This document shows positions 1-8,692 of a stretch of DNA of 64,000 nucleotides, in pieces. The notes beneath the pieces were generated by a model. That model was not told the DNA's origin. It did not search any database and saw only the letters and a program-made list of their open reading frames with translations. The DNA comes from Rosenbergiella australiborealis. Its GTDB lineage: Bacteria; Pseudomonadota; Gammaproteobacteria; Enterobacterales; Enterobacteriaceae. Position 1 is the stretch's first letter. Each line of letters begins with the position of its first letter. The stretch spans positions 1 through 64,000 of the forward strand of contig NZ_JABBFO010000005.1 in NCBI RefSeq assembly GCF_018494035.1. Reading direction: 5' to 3'. The position numbers were made by a program, and so were the translations under genes.

Positions 1-39
1 CGCAGACAGGGTGTTCTTAAGCGTATCTGTCAGACTCAT
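1..39 (-). CDS. Start of an unidentified T6SS-cluster gene (possibly vgrG), cut by the window edge
   Basis: Only 13 codons are visible (MSLTDTLKNTLSA), starting at the ATG whose complement is at 37-39, with a GGAG ribosome-binding site about 9 bases upstream. It continues out of the window in the same direction as the T6SS genes. Position after effector/immunity genes would fit vgrG or another T6SS gene, but 13 residues cannot identify the product. Confidence 0.4.
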   Translation of the reverse strand, partial: MSLTDTLKNTLSA

Positions 40-116
40 GATTTTGACTCCATGGGATAACCTGCAGTCCATGACTTTCTTGCCGACGGGCAAGTCACAG
101 GTTTAATCAGGGGTAC

Positions 117-344
117 TCAGCGAGTACGAAAAAGCGTGATTACGGCTCCAGCTTCGAGGGTGCAGTCGAGGGTTTTCATCAGCAAAACGGTTATTTCAAA
201 ATTATTCATGCCGTATTCGCCGTCGCCACTAATGGGGATAAAGCGCTTAACGAATGCGTAAAAACACGTCTCCGGAAGAAACAGCACTCCCACCACCACT
301 AGAGTTAAAAAGATAAAAACCTTCATGGCGTTATACCGAAGCAC
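117..344 (-). CDS. Small membrane protein of the T6SS effector/immunity module
   Basis: A 75-residue product (70 if the internal Met at codon 7 is used) with a clear N-terminal membrane segment (about residues 9-25, FIFLTLVVVGVLFL) and a second moderately hydrophobic stretch near the C-terminus (about 52-71). It overlaps the upstream lipoprotein gene by one base, so the two are probably translationally coupled. I recognise no family. Its place right after the metallopeptidase and lipoprotein genes suggests an accessory or second immunity protein; that is inference from context only. Confidence 0.5.
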   Translation of the reverse strand: MLRYNAMKVFIFLTLVVVGVLFLPETCFYAFVKRFIPISGDGEYGMNNFEITVLLMKTLDCTLEAGAVITLFRTR

Positions 345-811
345 TATTCAGAAACTTCAATTGAGCCATAAGGCCTTAAAATTTCGCGGTCGGTCAAAGG
401 AAAGTTATATACTTGAGTATCATTAACGCCTATTCCGACAACAAAATTCCGGGGTTTATCTTGGTTGTTTGCTGAATGAAGCACGAATTCAACAATATAT
501 TTATTACCATTCATAAAATGGTAGTAAGACGGTGGAATGCACAATGCACCATCAACAATCTTAAGGTCTGGTGAGAAGTTGAATTCTTTCTCTTTAGGCG
601 GAGTACCCCGAAGATTGATACCCATGTCTGCAGGCTGATAATCTCGAGCATCATGAATACTCATACAAACGTCATTACCTTTCCTGCTTACTTGCGCAGT
701 TTCATCCAGGCTCATTCTGTCACCAGGGCCCGGGCAGCCAGTCAGGGCTACCGACGACATGCCTAATGCAACGATAAAGATAATTTTTTGAAAATGATTT
801 ACGCTCACCAT
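344..811 (-). CDS. Putative T6SS immunity lipoprotein (periplasmic)
   Basis: 155 residues with a lipoprotein signal: a hydrophobic segment at about 9-24 followed by the lipobox LTGC, so Cys26 would be lipidated after cleavage. The mature start (CPGPGD) resembles small lipoproteins commonly annotated as putative T6SS immunity periplasmic lipoproteins in enterobacteria. The gene overlaps the 3' end of the metallopeptidase gene by 7 bases, the usual arrangement for an effector-immunity pair, and the outer-membrane/periplasmic location would suit protection against a periplasm-acting enzyme. Family resemblance is from memory; immunity function is inferred. Confidence 0.65.
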   Translation of the reverse strand: MVSVNHFQKIIFIVALGMSSVALTGCPGPGDRMSLDETAQVSRKGNDVCMSIHDARDYQPADMGINLRGTPPKEKEFNFSPDLKIVDGALCIPPSYYHFMNGNKYIVEFVLHSANNQDKPRNFVVGIGVNDTQVYNFPLTDREILRPYGSIEVSE

Positions 812-1377
812 GGGAAACCTCTCAGAGAATTTTTATACCCTTCACGTATTGCCGCCTCAGAAATGTCGCCATCAAGCGTAATGTCGGGGTACTTTTTATT
901 TTCAAGGTGCCACCAGATTTCATAGCCAAATGTCTGTAAAATAAAATTATCAGCAATAATCTGTGCCTGCTGCTCCATCGGATAGTCACTCAGCAGGCGA
1001 CCATCAAGCGTATAGCGATAACTAACAAGCCAGCTAACAAGACCTCGTCCAATAACATTCATCCCTTTTTCACGCTGCCAGACATGGCTCATTTCGTGTA
1101 TAAACAGATGCTGAAGCGAATACAGTGATTGTGAAAAATCATCCCGGTAGTGATTGATGAAGTAGATTTCACCATTAGGCGTCATTGCCGTATTCGCATC
1201 CTGCGCATTAAATGGCAGATAACTGCCATGATGCATTTTTACCTTCTCATAATCGACCCGGTTACCGAATACCGTTCTAGCTAAAGCGATTTCCCCAGAG
1301 GTCAGTTTTCTGACGGAATCGTCGCCGTGATTCTTGCTGTCCTTCTTTTTCTTCTTCCCTGCATCATGAAGGGTCAT
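805..1377 (-). CDS. Putative zinc-metallopeptidase T6SS effector (vgr-related protein)
   Basis: 190 residues. A lysine-rich N-terminus (residues 9-13, KKKKK) precedes a compact domain with a zincin motif HEMSH at residues 94-98 (HExxH: His94 and His98 as ligands, Glu95 as catalytic base). Glu135 in MEQQAQIIADN is a plausible third ligand, as in small gluzincins. Proteins with a LFIHEM-HVWQ core are common beside vgrG genes in enterobacterial T6SS clusters and are often called vgr-related. There is no signal peptide, consistent with delivery by the T6SS. It starts 14 bases after the clpV remnant and overlaps the lipoprotein gene. The HExxH is seen; effector role and substrate are inferred. Confidence 0.65.
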   Translation of the reverse strand: MTLHDAGKKKKKDSKNHGDDSVRKLTSGEIALARTVFGNRVDYEKVKMHHGSYLPFNAQDANTAMTPNGEIYFINHYRDDFSQSLYSLQHLFIHEMSHVWQREKGMNVIGRGLVSWLVSYRYTLDGRLLSDYPMEQQAQIIADNFILQTFGYEIWWHLENKKYPDITLDGDISEAAIREGYKNSLRGFPW

Positions 1378-1391
1378 TCTCTGCCTCCGAA

Positions 1392-1670
1392 TTAGCGTTC
1401 AGCCGCGCCTGAAAATTCAAGCCCAATCCCTTCTTCGACATTCCAGCTAAGCGTCAGGGTGTGTGGTTTTTGTTTTGCGGCCATATGGGTCAGCAACTGG
1501 TGGCTCAGCACTGGTAGGATTTGCTGATTGAGTAGGCTGTCGACGTTGCGAGCCCCGGTATCCGGCAACAGGCAGGCCGAGGTCAAGGGTACGCAGAGTG
1601 AAGCCGCGCCTTCCATCGCACGGGCGCAGTAAGGGTTAAGACGTCGCAACAGGATGGCTGGATTTTCCAT
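1392..1670 (-). pseudogene. tssH: clpV/tssH remnant with a large internal deletion
   Basis: The 92-codon frame begins like the ClpV N-terminus (MENPAILLRRLNPYCARAM, residues 1-19) and after about residue 27 jumps to sequence typical of the extreme ClpV C-terminus (DTGARNVDSLLNQ through the final strand). ClpV, the AAA+ unfoldase that disassembles contracted T6SS sheaths, is normally roughly 850-900 residues, so the Clp-N repeats, both AAA+ modules, all Walker motifs and the M domain are missing. The junction is in frame, so a short peptide could still be made but cannot be an ATPase. It lies about 180 bases after hcp, the usual clpV position. Confidence 0.8.
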
Positions 1671-1847
1671 AAAGTTCTCTCTTTGTCGGCTCCTGGACAC
1701 GCTACCGCCCATCGCTGTTTCCCAGGATGGGGACCAAAGCGCATTAGGTCGGGCTGGCAGTTCGTGGGTTTCTTTGCTCAACGCCCGTACGGGCAGACGT
1801 TCAGCAAAGACAAAAAAAGCGGGTAGCGGGGACTGTCCGCTTATGAC

Positions 1848-2339
1848 TTAGGCGGTAGCTCGTTCGTTCCAGGAATCGGAATGAATGATGTTGCCGTCTT
1901 TGTAGGTCCAGGTGATTTTTTCGTAACGTAACTCAATTTCTTCAAGGTGATTGTGCTTCTCGAAAGAAGGATCCTTGACGTCGTGCATCACCGGGTTCAC
2001 TTTCACCACTTTCACGTTCTCGAGTTTAGTGTTGAAGTATTCAACTTCTTGGCCCGCGTCGTTAATTTTGTACCATTTGAATTCAGCAGACTTCAGGGTC
2101 TGACCAGTGGTTACAGCCTTGTACAGGTACGGGCTGGAGGAATCGATTTCCTTGGTGAACAGGAACGGGGTGTGGATACGAGTACCGGTCAGCTTGCCGG
2201 TGTTATTGTCGGTCGGGATGTACAGGTTATGCTCCTGCGCGACAACCTCCATGCTGCCTTCACGGTCCTGAACGTCCACAGACCCTTTAATGTCCGCGCC
2301 ACCGTCGTCTTTCAGCCAAAGATAAACAGGAATTGCCAT
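1848..2339 (-). CDS. hcp: Hcp, T6SS inner-tube protein
   Basis: 163 residues, the normal length for Hcp of this type. Hcp hexamers stack into the tube propelled by the T6SS sheath and can carry small effectors in their lumen. The start MAIPVYLWLKDDGGADIKG is typical; an upstream in-frame extension overlaps the OmpA-type gene and was rejected. Other family features are VVAQEHNLYIPTD and the TGTRIHTPF region. It follows the OmpA-type gene by four bases, so it belongs to the same transcript. The gene is intact although tssC and clpV are not. Confidence 0.92.
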   Translation of the reverse strand: MAIPVYLWLKDDGGADIKGSVDVQDREGSMEVVAQEHNLYIPTDNNTGKLTGTRIHTPFLFTKEIDSSSPYLYKAVTTGQTLKSAEFKWYKINDAGQEVEYFNTKLENVKVVKVNPVMHDVKDPSFEKHNHLEEIELRYEKITWTYKDGNIIHSDSWNERATA

Positions 2340-2343
2340 AGAA

Positions 2344-3906
2344 TTACTCTCCATTGTGCTGTGATGCGTCATCATCCTGCGATGACGCCGGGTCTTTGCC
2401 CGGTATCTGACAGGCGTTGGCCTGCGGTACCAGACTAATTTCGACACGACGGTTGAGCGCGCGCCCATTCGGGGTGTCGTTGGTTGCGATCGGACGGCTG
2501 TCGCCATATCCTTGCACCGCAAAACAGCTTTCTGGTACGTCACCGGTGTCACGCATCCAGTCGCGTACCGCTGCGGCACGCTCAAGCGACAGCGTCTGGT
2601 TCAGCTGTGCTGTACCGGTATTATCGGTGTGGCCGGCGACCACAATCAGCCAACCCGGCTTCGCCTTAACGCCAACCAGCGAATTCACCAGCATTTTGGT
2701 GGACCCGGCTTTCAGCGCCGATTTGCCCGAATCGAACAGCGACATACTGTCGAGACGAATGGTTTTCGGACCCTGGATGATTTTCTTGATGGCCGGTGGC
2801 GGAGGAGCCCAGTCGCTGACGGCGGCCTCAACAGGTGGAAGCAGGCGAAACCCCTGATACAGCCCCAGGCGATAACGCAGTGGCTCTCCGCGACGCTGCC
2901 AGTCATCCAGCAATGCACCATCGGCTCTGAGGCGCTGTTGCGCATGCAGTTTCGGGGCAACAGGTTTACCTGTCAGCTGGTGATATAACGCAAGGTGATC
3001 GCCAACATTACGAATAAGACGCTGGTTATTAATCCAGGACGCCAGCATAGCCAGCGCGAGGAAAATCCCGCCCAGCAACCCGGCGTAACGCCAGAACACC
3101 CTTCTGCGGCTGACACCACATCGGCGCGGCAACGCCGGCAGTTCTCCCTGGCGTACCGACAACAGGTCATTCACCGCACAGCTCTGCCAAGCAAGCAGAC
3201 TGTCCAGCCACAGGCCCTGACTCAGACGCGAAAGACGCCCGTCTGAGCCGGTCTCCCGGGTCCACTCCGTCAGTGACACATTTCCCTGACCAAGCTGATA
3301 CACCTGAATACCGCTTCGCTGGCTGACCGTGGTAAACCAGAGGGGCTCTGCCTCTGCGCAGGCCACAGGAGGCGATACCCAGGTCACGGTCCACAGCGGG
3401 GGAAGCGTGCCAAATGCCGCACGGCACTGGACAACGGCCCGCTGCCACCCCCGAAGATTCTGAGTAAAATCATCGCCGGAGGTGTGCTGTTCAGGTACCA
3501 CCGCCAGCATGACGGATATTTGCGACACCAAGGCCGGGCGCATCAGGCTTAGGTGCTGTGCCAGGATTGGTAGCTGTTCCGTATCCTTCACCCACAGATA
3601 CCAGCCCTGCCGGGTTTCCCGGTGACGGGAACCGGACACAAACAGCGGGGCGTTATCGCCACAAACGAGGATCACCGCCCCCTGAAAATCTTCCGGCGGC
3701 AGGTTTTCATCCACAATATCCCGGACAGCGGTCGCCCGCACCTGCGAAGCTCGACGCTGACGCCAGAACATCACGCCTGATACCAGAATAACCAGCAGGC
3801 TGGGTGCCACACGGCTGTCTGTGGACAGTGGCCAGAATCCCAGGATGAGCCACAGCGCCAGTATGGTACCTAGGGCAGTTAACAGACTTCGGTACACATC
3901 CCGCAT
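2344..3906 (-). CDS. T6SS-associated OmpA-family protein (TagL-like peptidoglycan anchor)
   Basis: 520 residues. Two N-terminal membrane segments (about 8-25 and 33-48) are followed by a cytoplasmic region, another membrane segment near residues 270-290 (GLLGGIFLALAMLASW), and a C-terminal OmpA-like peptidoglycan-binding domain (about 380-500) with VVAGHTDNTG and NRRVEI motifs. Such proteins anchor the T6SS membrane complex to the cell wall beside TssL. It follows tssL by three bases and precedes hcp by four. No defect is seen. Confidence 0.85.
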   Translation of the reverse strand: MRDVYRSLLTALGTILALWLILGFWPLSTDSRVAPSLLVILVSGVMFWRQRRASQVRATAVRDIVDENLPPEDFQGAVILVCGDNAPLFVSGSRHRETRQGWYLWVKDTEQLPILAQHLSLMRPALVSQISVMLAVVPEQHTSGDDFTQNLRGWQRAVVQCRAAFGTLPPLWTVTWVSPPVACAEAEPLWFTTVSQRSGIQVYQLGQGNVSLTEWTRETGSDGRLSRLSQGLWLDSLLAWQSCAVNDLLSVRQGELPALPRRCGVSRRRVFWRYAGLLGGIFLALAMLASWINNQRLIRNVGDHLALYHQLTGKPVAPKLHAQQRLRADGALLDDWQRRGEPLRYRLGLYQGFRLLPPVEAAVSDWAPPPPAIKKIIQGPKTIRLDSMSLFDSGKSALKAGSTKMLVNSLVGVKAKPGWLIVVAGHTDNTGTAQLNQTLSLERAAAVRDWMRDTGDVPESCFAVQGYGDSRPIATNDTPNGRALNRRVEISLVPQANACQIPGKDPASSQDDDASQHNGE

Positions 3907-3909
3907 CGC

Positions 3910-4563
3910 TTACCTCGGCCTGACGGTCTGGCTTACCAGGTCAGTAAGCGAAGACGAAAGGAAGAACCAGAGTGCCACCAGGGCAACGGCGGCCACAATC
4001 CAACTCAGCCAGTACCCGCGATGACCGCTGCGCAGGCGTGATGCCCGGGCAACAATAGGAGCGTCCTGTGCAAGCGTAAAGGCCGGCACCCGCTCCGCGA
4101 GTGCGCGAACAATATCTTCCCGACGCTCATCATCCTGGGCGCGATACTGACCGACGAACCCCAGCTGCAGGGTCCGGTACATGCAGGTCAGGACGGCTGA
4201 GTCAGGGGCGGTTTCCTTCAGCAGGTTACGGATCCGTTCCCACAGCTCCTCACCGGCATTGAGGGTGCCAAAGAGGTGTGCCTGCAGCGGGTCACGACGC
4301 CAGGTCAGGTAACCATCATCGGTGGTTCCCCGGTTCATCACGCTCTCATCAAGCAGAGCACACAGGGCATACACCATGTGGTCACGACTGATGTCGCTGT
4401 AACCTGCCTCCGTGAGCGCCGCTTTTGCCTCCTGCACCAGACGGCAGGCCCGGCGATAGAGCCCTTCCCCGTCACGGACTTCCTGACCGCCCCGCAGCTG
4501 GCTGGCCATCAGCCAGCCGGGGTAGAAAATACGCTCAATTTGACTCATTTCTGATGTATTCAT
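3910..4563 (-). CDS. tssL: TssL (DotU/IcmH family), T6SS membrane-complex subunit
   Basis: 217 residues. The cytoplasmic DotU-type helical domain fills about residues 1-175 (YALCALLDESVMN is a family hallmark), followed by one C-terminal membrane anchor (about 185-205, WLSWIVAAVALVALWFF). In T6SSs TssL joins TssM and TssJ in the trans-envelope complex that docks the baseplate. The first codons overlap the end of tssK by four bases (ATGA type), indicating coupling. The peptidoglycan-binding domain fused to TssL in some systems is here on the next gene. tssM and tssJ are not in the window. Confidence 0.9.
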   Translation of the reverse strand: MNTSEMSQIERIFYPGWLMASQLRGGQEVRDGEGLYRRACRLVQEAKAALTEAGYSDISRDHMVYALCALLDESVMNRGTTDDGYLTWRRDPLQAHLFGTLNAGEELWERIRNLLKETAPDSAVLTCMYRTLQLGFVGQYRAQDDERREDIVRALAERVPAFTLAQDAPIVARASRLRSGHRGYWLSWIVAAVALVALWFFLSSSLTDLVSQTVRPR

Positions 4564-5897
4564 GTGCGCAGCACCGCAAAGAGTTCAAGTTTCACCTCCC
4601 CCAGTGAGCGCGGGGTGTAGAAGGTGCAGCTTCCCATCTCAAGCATTGCGCGAGCCGCCTCAGTACTCAGATCCAGCGAGAAATACTGGTTCTCAAGGCG
4701 CAACGGAATTGCTGCCGGAACATGGCTGACAGGTTTGAGGGTGATCCCACTCAGGGCCACATTCACCACATTGGACACATCTTCAAAGCTGCCCGCTTTA
4801 CACAACTGCGGGAATTTCGTCTGAAGCTCATGATTCGGCATGGAAGAGCGTACCGAGAGCCAGAAGTCTGCCCCTTCGCGCAGACGCGCATCGTGCAGGG
4901 CTCCTTTCCAGATTTGGTCGTGATGCTCCAGTTGAATACTGACCACGCGTGATGGCAGGCTTGCTTCCAGTAGTTTGTCCAGCAGCGTCAGCAACGGTGG
5001 GAATACTCGCTCCGGCACATCGTGCTGATAAGCCGGAATGTCCCCAGCGTCATGCTCCAGTGAGAAGGTCAGCAGGCTACCGGCCAGACGGGTCAGTTCG
5101 CGGTATAGCAGTTCCGGGTGACGCTCCGGTGTCTGCAGCAGTTCCGTCAGCACCGGCTCGACGCTGTTCAGGGCATTGAGCAGCCAGAACAGGGAGATAT
5201 CCGCGACCGCAAAGTCGGCCATCCGCTCATTGCTTTCACGGCGCATGGCCATCAGGCGACGGCGGCGGGCCTGCAGACGCACCAGCAGGTCCCCCAGTTC
5301 GGTGGTCAGCAACGGGCTGGCAGAAACAGATAGCATCGGCGGGATAAAGGCCGGGTCACGGCTCCACTGCCCCTGCGCATTACGCACCAGACGCGCCACC
5401 GGACAGGTCAGGTATGCCGTGTTTTCCTGGCTGGACAGACGCAGGGTCAGCGCATGACGCAGGATCGCAAGATCCCCGCTTTCATTACCGGCCAGCTCCT
5501 GCACCACCACACGCTCCGCTTTCCAGCGATGCGGGCGCCCACAGTCCTGACCGTTATCGAGGTTGCCACCGCTGGCGCTCAGCAGCGGCAGCGCGACAAC
5601 CACGTCAACAACCTCGCTGCCCGCAGCCATAGACAAATCACAGACAGGAGGAAGTGTGTCTGCCAAGTCTGTATCAACAAGGGTCCCGTCCTGAAAGCGC
5701 ACCACCAGACGGGTAGCGTTCAGGCGCGAGAGCGCCAGCGAGGCATCATCAAACTCTGCCGCCACCACGCCCCAGGGATGAGAAATCCCCATCCGGGCGA
5801 CCATATCGGCAACGTGCTCACTCCAGCGGGCCTGCTGCTGGAACTGTTGCGGAGCCAGAGCGGCCCCATCCTCCCAAAGTGGGCGGTAAATTTTCAT
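4560..5897 (-). CDS. tssK: TssK, T6SS baseplate adaptor
   Basis: 445 residues, the usual TssK length. The N-terminus (KIYRPLWEDGAALAPQQFQQQ) is the typical shoulder-domain opening; the middle is helical and the C-terminal head domain binds the TssL-TssM membrane complex. TssK trimers connect the baseplate wedge to the inner membrane. The gene starts 17 bases after the tssC reading frame and overlaps tssL by four bases. It is full length with no visible lesion. Confidence 0.92.
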   Translation of the reverse strand: MKIYRPLWEDGAALAPQQFQQQARWSEHVADMVARMGISHPWGVVAAEFDDASLALSRLNATRLVVRFQDGTLVDTDLADTLPPVCDLSMAAGSEVVDVVVALPLLSASGGNLDNGQDCGRPHRWKAERVVVQELAGNESGDLAILRHALTLRLSSQENTAYLTCPVARLVRNAQGQWSRDPAFIPPMLSVSASPLLTTELGDLLVRLQARRRRLMAMRRESNERMADFAVADISLFWLLNALNSVEPVLTELLQTPERHPELLYRELTRLAGSLLTFSLEHDAGDIPAYQHDVPERVFPPLLTLLDKLLEASLPSRVVSIQLEHHDQIWKGALHDARLREGADFWLSVRSSMPNHELQTKFPQLCKAGSFEDVSNVVNVALSGITLKPVSHVPAAIPLRLENQYFSLDLSTEAARAMLEMGSCTFYTPRSLGEVKLELFAVLRT

Positions 5898-5914
5898 CCC
5901 TGATTTTCCTCGCC

Positions 5915-7462
5915 TTACGACTTGGCTTTTGGCATCTGAGAAACCAGTGACAGGTTAACGTCCATGCCTTCCACCTGAAAGTGCGGCACCGCATAGAGTT
6001 TCACGCGGAAGAAGCCCGGATTGTCTTCGATATCTTCCACCACCACTTTCGCATCGCGCAGCGGGTGAGAGGCCTGCAGTTCGTCGCCCGGGTCGGTCAT
6101 TTCGGTCACCAGACCACGTACCCAAGTGTTCAGCTCCAGCTCCAGCAGACGACGGTCTTTGGTTGTGCCGATATTTTCACGCTGAATCAGCTTCAGGTAA
6201 TGCGCAATACGCGACAGCAGGAAAATGTACGGCAGACGGGCATTGATGCGGCTGTTAGCCGTTGTATCTGCGCTGTCATACAACGCAGGCTTCTGCGTCG
6301 AATTCGCCGAGAAGAAGCAAGCATAATCGCGGTTCTTGTAGTAGGACAGCGGGATAAAGCCCAGATTGGCAAACTCGAATTCGCGGGTTTCAGGGATCAT
6401 TACTTCTGACGGGATCTTTACCTGATTACCGGTACCCAGATCGTACAGATGAATAGGCAGGTCTTGCACGGCACCACCGGCCTGCGGGCCACGAATTTGT
6501 ACACACCAGCCGTTGTTGATGAAGCTGCGCACCATGTTAGAAGCAAACGCAAACGAAGCGTTGGTCCATAGGTATTTGTTGTGATCCGGGCCTTTAACTT
6601 CTTCCACATAATTGAAGCTGCGTACGGGTACGGTATCCGGACCATACGGCAGGCGACCCAGTACACGCGGCATCACCAGACCGATATAACGAGCATCATC
6701 CGTCTCGCGGAAGGATTTCCACTTGATGTACTCGGCACGGTCGAAGTAGTTGCCAATATCCTTGATGGCCGCCACTTCCTCCATCGAATCTTTGAGGAAA
6801 AATTTCGGGCCAGTCGATCCAATAAACGGCATATGCGCGGCGGCAGATACTTTTGAAATATTGCGCAGGAGCGCGATATCCTACGCAGACGCATCAAATT
6901 CGTAAGCGGAAATCAGCGCAGCGATCGGCTCTCCCCCCAGTGTGTCATACTCATCAATATACGTATGTTTATACAGTCCACTCTGGATGATTTCCGGACT
7001 GTCTTCAAAGTCCTGACGTAGGTCTTCTTTGGACATATCCAGCAGTTCGACGCGCACGTTCTGGCGGAAATCGGTTTTGTCGACTAGGGATTTTACGCCA
7101 CGCCACAGGCTCTCTACCGCCTGGAATTCTTCGCTATGCATTACCGCATCCAGCTGACGGCTAATCTGCCAATCCAGTTCCGCGATATGGTGGTCAATCA
7201 GGTTTTTGTCGAGTTTTTCAACGGTTGAGCCCGATTTTTTCAGACACTCTAGGAATACCTGCATCCCAGCGGTTAATCGTTCATCCGCAGTCGCTTCCGA
7301 CATCGCCTGTGCGTCCTGCCAGATGTCCAGCGCACTCAGCTCGGACACCGGGTTCAGATTAATTTTTTCAAACAGGGACGCATAAACCCCATCCGCAGCA
7401 GGACGTTCCAGTACCACGCTTTCGGCACTCGTCCCATTCTCATTTTTTACCGACATCAGCAT
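5915..7462 (-). pseudogene. tssC: tssC (sheath large subunit) interrupted by an in-frame amber codon
   Basis: TssC pairs with TssB to build the contractile sheath. The frame is 515 codons and collinear with TssC throughout: N-terminal half 7462-6884 (FLECLKKSG, WRGVKSLVDKTDFRQN, EYDTLGGEPIAALISAYEF) and C-terminal half to 5915 (HMPFIGS, VMPRVLGRLPYG, VKLYAVPHFQVEG). At 6881-6883 a TAG follows YEFDASA; the same frame resumes without shift as DIALLRNISKVSAAAH. TssC proteins usually carry Gln here, so a single CAG-to-TAG change explains it. The 193-residue product lacks the sheath core; restarting at ATG 6832 would give a 305-residue piece. Without suppression the sheath cannot form. Confidence 0.85.
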
Positions 7463-7495
7463 CTTCCTTTTTAATCCGTTAAATCATGGTGACCG

Positions 7496-7993
7496 TTATG
7501 GCTGTTTCGGGGCTAGGGTAGAAAGCTCGGCTCTGAGTTTTGCACTCAACGTCGGGTCGAGCAGAATTTTTTCCAGCTCCTTACGGAAAGTCTGATTGTC
7601 CAGCAGGTTCGCTTTTAAATCGCGAAGCAGGTTACGCATGGAAAGCATAGCCTTCAGTTGGGGGATTTGACGGGAAACCTGCTCAGGGGTGAAATCCTTC
7701 ATGCTTCGGAAGGTCAGATCGATGGTGTCTTCGCTGCCGTCATCAGTCAGTGTGTTTTTAACGGTTAGATTGAGTTTTGGGGAGTATTCGGACAGCACAG
7801 AATCAACATTATTTTTATTCAAATCCACTTTTTTGCGCTCAGATAGGGGGACAGACTCTTGGCCATTACTGAAGTCGCCTGCTATGAGCAATTTCAGGGG
7901 GAGTTCCGTTTTCTTGCTCGTTCCTCCTGTATGCAGGTCAAGTTTTAGATTAATACGTGCCTTTGGCACTTCATTCTGGAAACTATCAGCCAT
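7496..7993 (-). CDS. tssB: TssB, T6SS sheath small subunit
   Basis: 165 residues, normal for TssB/VipA. The N-terminus has the conserved PKARINLKLDL segment, the middle has PLKLLIAGDFS, and the C-terminal half has the helical pattern that packs against TssC (FTPEQVSRQIPQLKAM, RNLLRDLKANLLDN). It is the first gene of this T6SS transcript, with a GAGG ribosome-binding site upstream of ATG 7993; tssC starts 33 bases later. It is intact, but its partner tssC carries a stop codon. Confidence 0.92.
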   Translation of the reverse strand: MADSFQNEVPKARINLKLDLHTGGTSKKTELPLKLLIAGDFSNGQESVPLSERKKVDLNKNNVDSVLSEYSPKLNLTVKNTLTDDGSEDTIDLTFRSMKDFTPEQVSRQIPQLKAMLSMRNLLRDLKANLLDNQTFRKELEKILLDPTLSAKLRAELSTLAPKQP

Positions 7994-8036
7994 CTCATCA
8001 TCCCTCGGTTTATCGCTGCGCGCACTTTCAGACTAA

Positions 8037-8529
8037 AGTGATTTTCACACGAAAACAGAATAATGATCGACTTAAGATCAAACAAACCAAACTTTAAATT
8101 GTAAAAATGTAATCTATAAGAATTTTACACTAAAATTGTAATGGATGATTGCACTCTAATGACAGTAAAATGAACTGCCATTAGCTAACAAAACAAATAT
8201 TTATATTGCTGTAGTAAAAATGAACGGATAATTGTTAACGAAAAGATCTTGAATTGATTTACATCAATATCAGGGGAGGTGAAATGCCCATGTTTTTTGA
8301 AGATAGGGTTTTAGATCAGAAATAGATAAAAGGGGTGGAAAGTTATAGTTTTGCTTTATGTGGGAAACACAGCAGTAACCATAAGGAAGCGTCAGGAACA
8401 TAATCGGTTTTATGCCCGGACAGAGAGCGTTTCATTTGCTGTCAGGACTGTAATGCCAGCCGGTCAGTGCCGATTTTATGACCAGCAGTGCATTCGTATC
8501 GCTGTATTCTCAGTTAGACCTTCACTGCC
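8037..8529. other. AT-rich spacer upstream of the T6SS operon
   Basis: About 490 bases between tssB and the gene scraps next to the integrase remnant. AT-rich at 8040-8250, as expected for a promoter region or an H-NS-silenced foreign segment. I see no convincing coding frame. A 13-codon frame at 8284 with a good GGAGG site just upstream is noted, without evidence that it is used. Confidence 0.5.
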
Positions 8530-8688
8530 CTATTCCCCGTCACTGATCACCTCATTGACCCAGCCCTGCGATTTAAGCTGTTCAATTGCCTACGTCAGCC
8601 GGTACAAATCCGACTGCGTAGACACCGGCCGCGAGCACGAAGACCAGAGATATTCCAGACGACTGAATAAACTCGCGGCAAGACCTTC
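8530..8688 (-). pseudogene. 3' fragment of an unidentified gene, with a stop codon inside
   Basis: The minus-strand frame reads as coherent protein sequence (LFSRLEYLWSSCSRP, QSDLYRL, then after a TAG codon AIEQLKSQGWVNEVISDGE and a natural TAG at 8530-8532). The frame is unchanged across the internal TAG, as if a Gln codon mutated. It begins abruptly where the integrase remnant stops resembling integrase, so it looks like the tail of a gene joined by deletion. I do not recognise the family. Confidence 0.35.
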
Positions 8689-8692
8689 CTAA

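Noticed and set aside
1848..2585. Longer Hcp with an 82-residue N-terminal extension
   Set aside because: The extension overlaps the OmpA-type gene in another frame and is Arg/Thr-rich shadow sequence; Hcp begins at MAIPVYLW.
8351..8692. 113-codon plus-strand frame upstream of the T6SS operon
   Set aside because: It runs antisense to the gene fragment and integrase stub and has no protein-like features.
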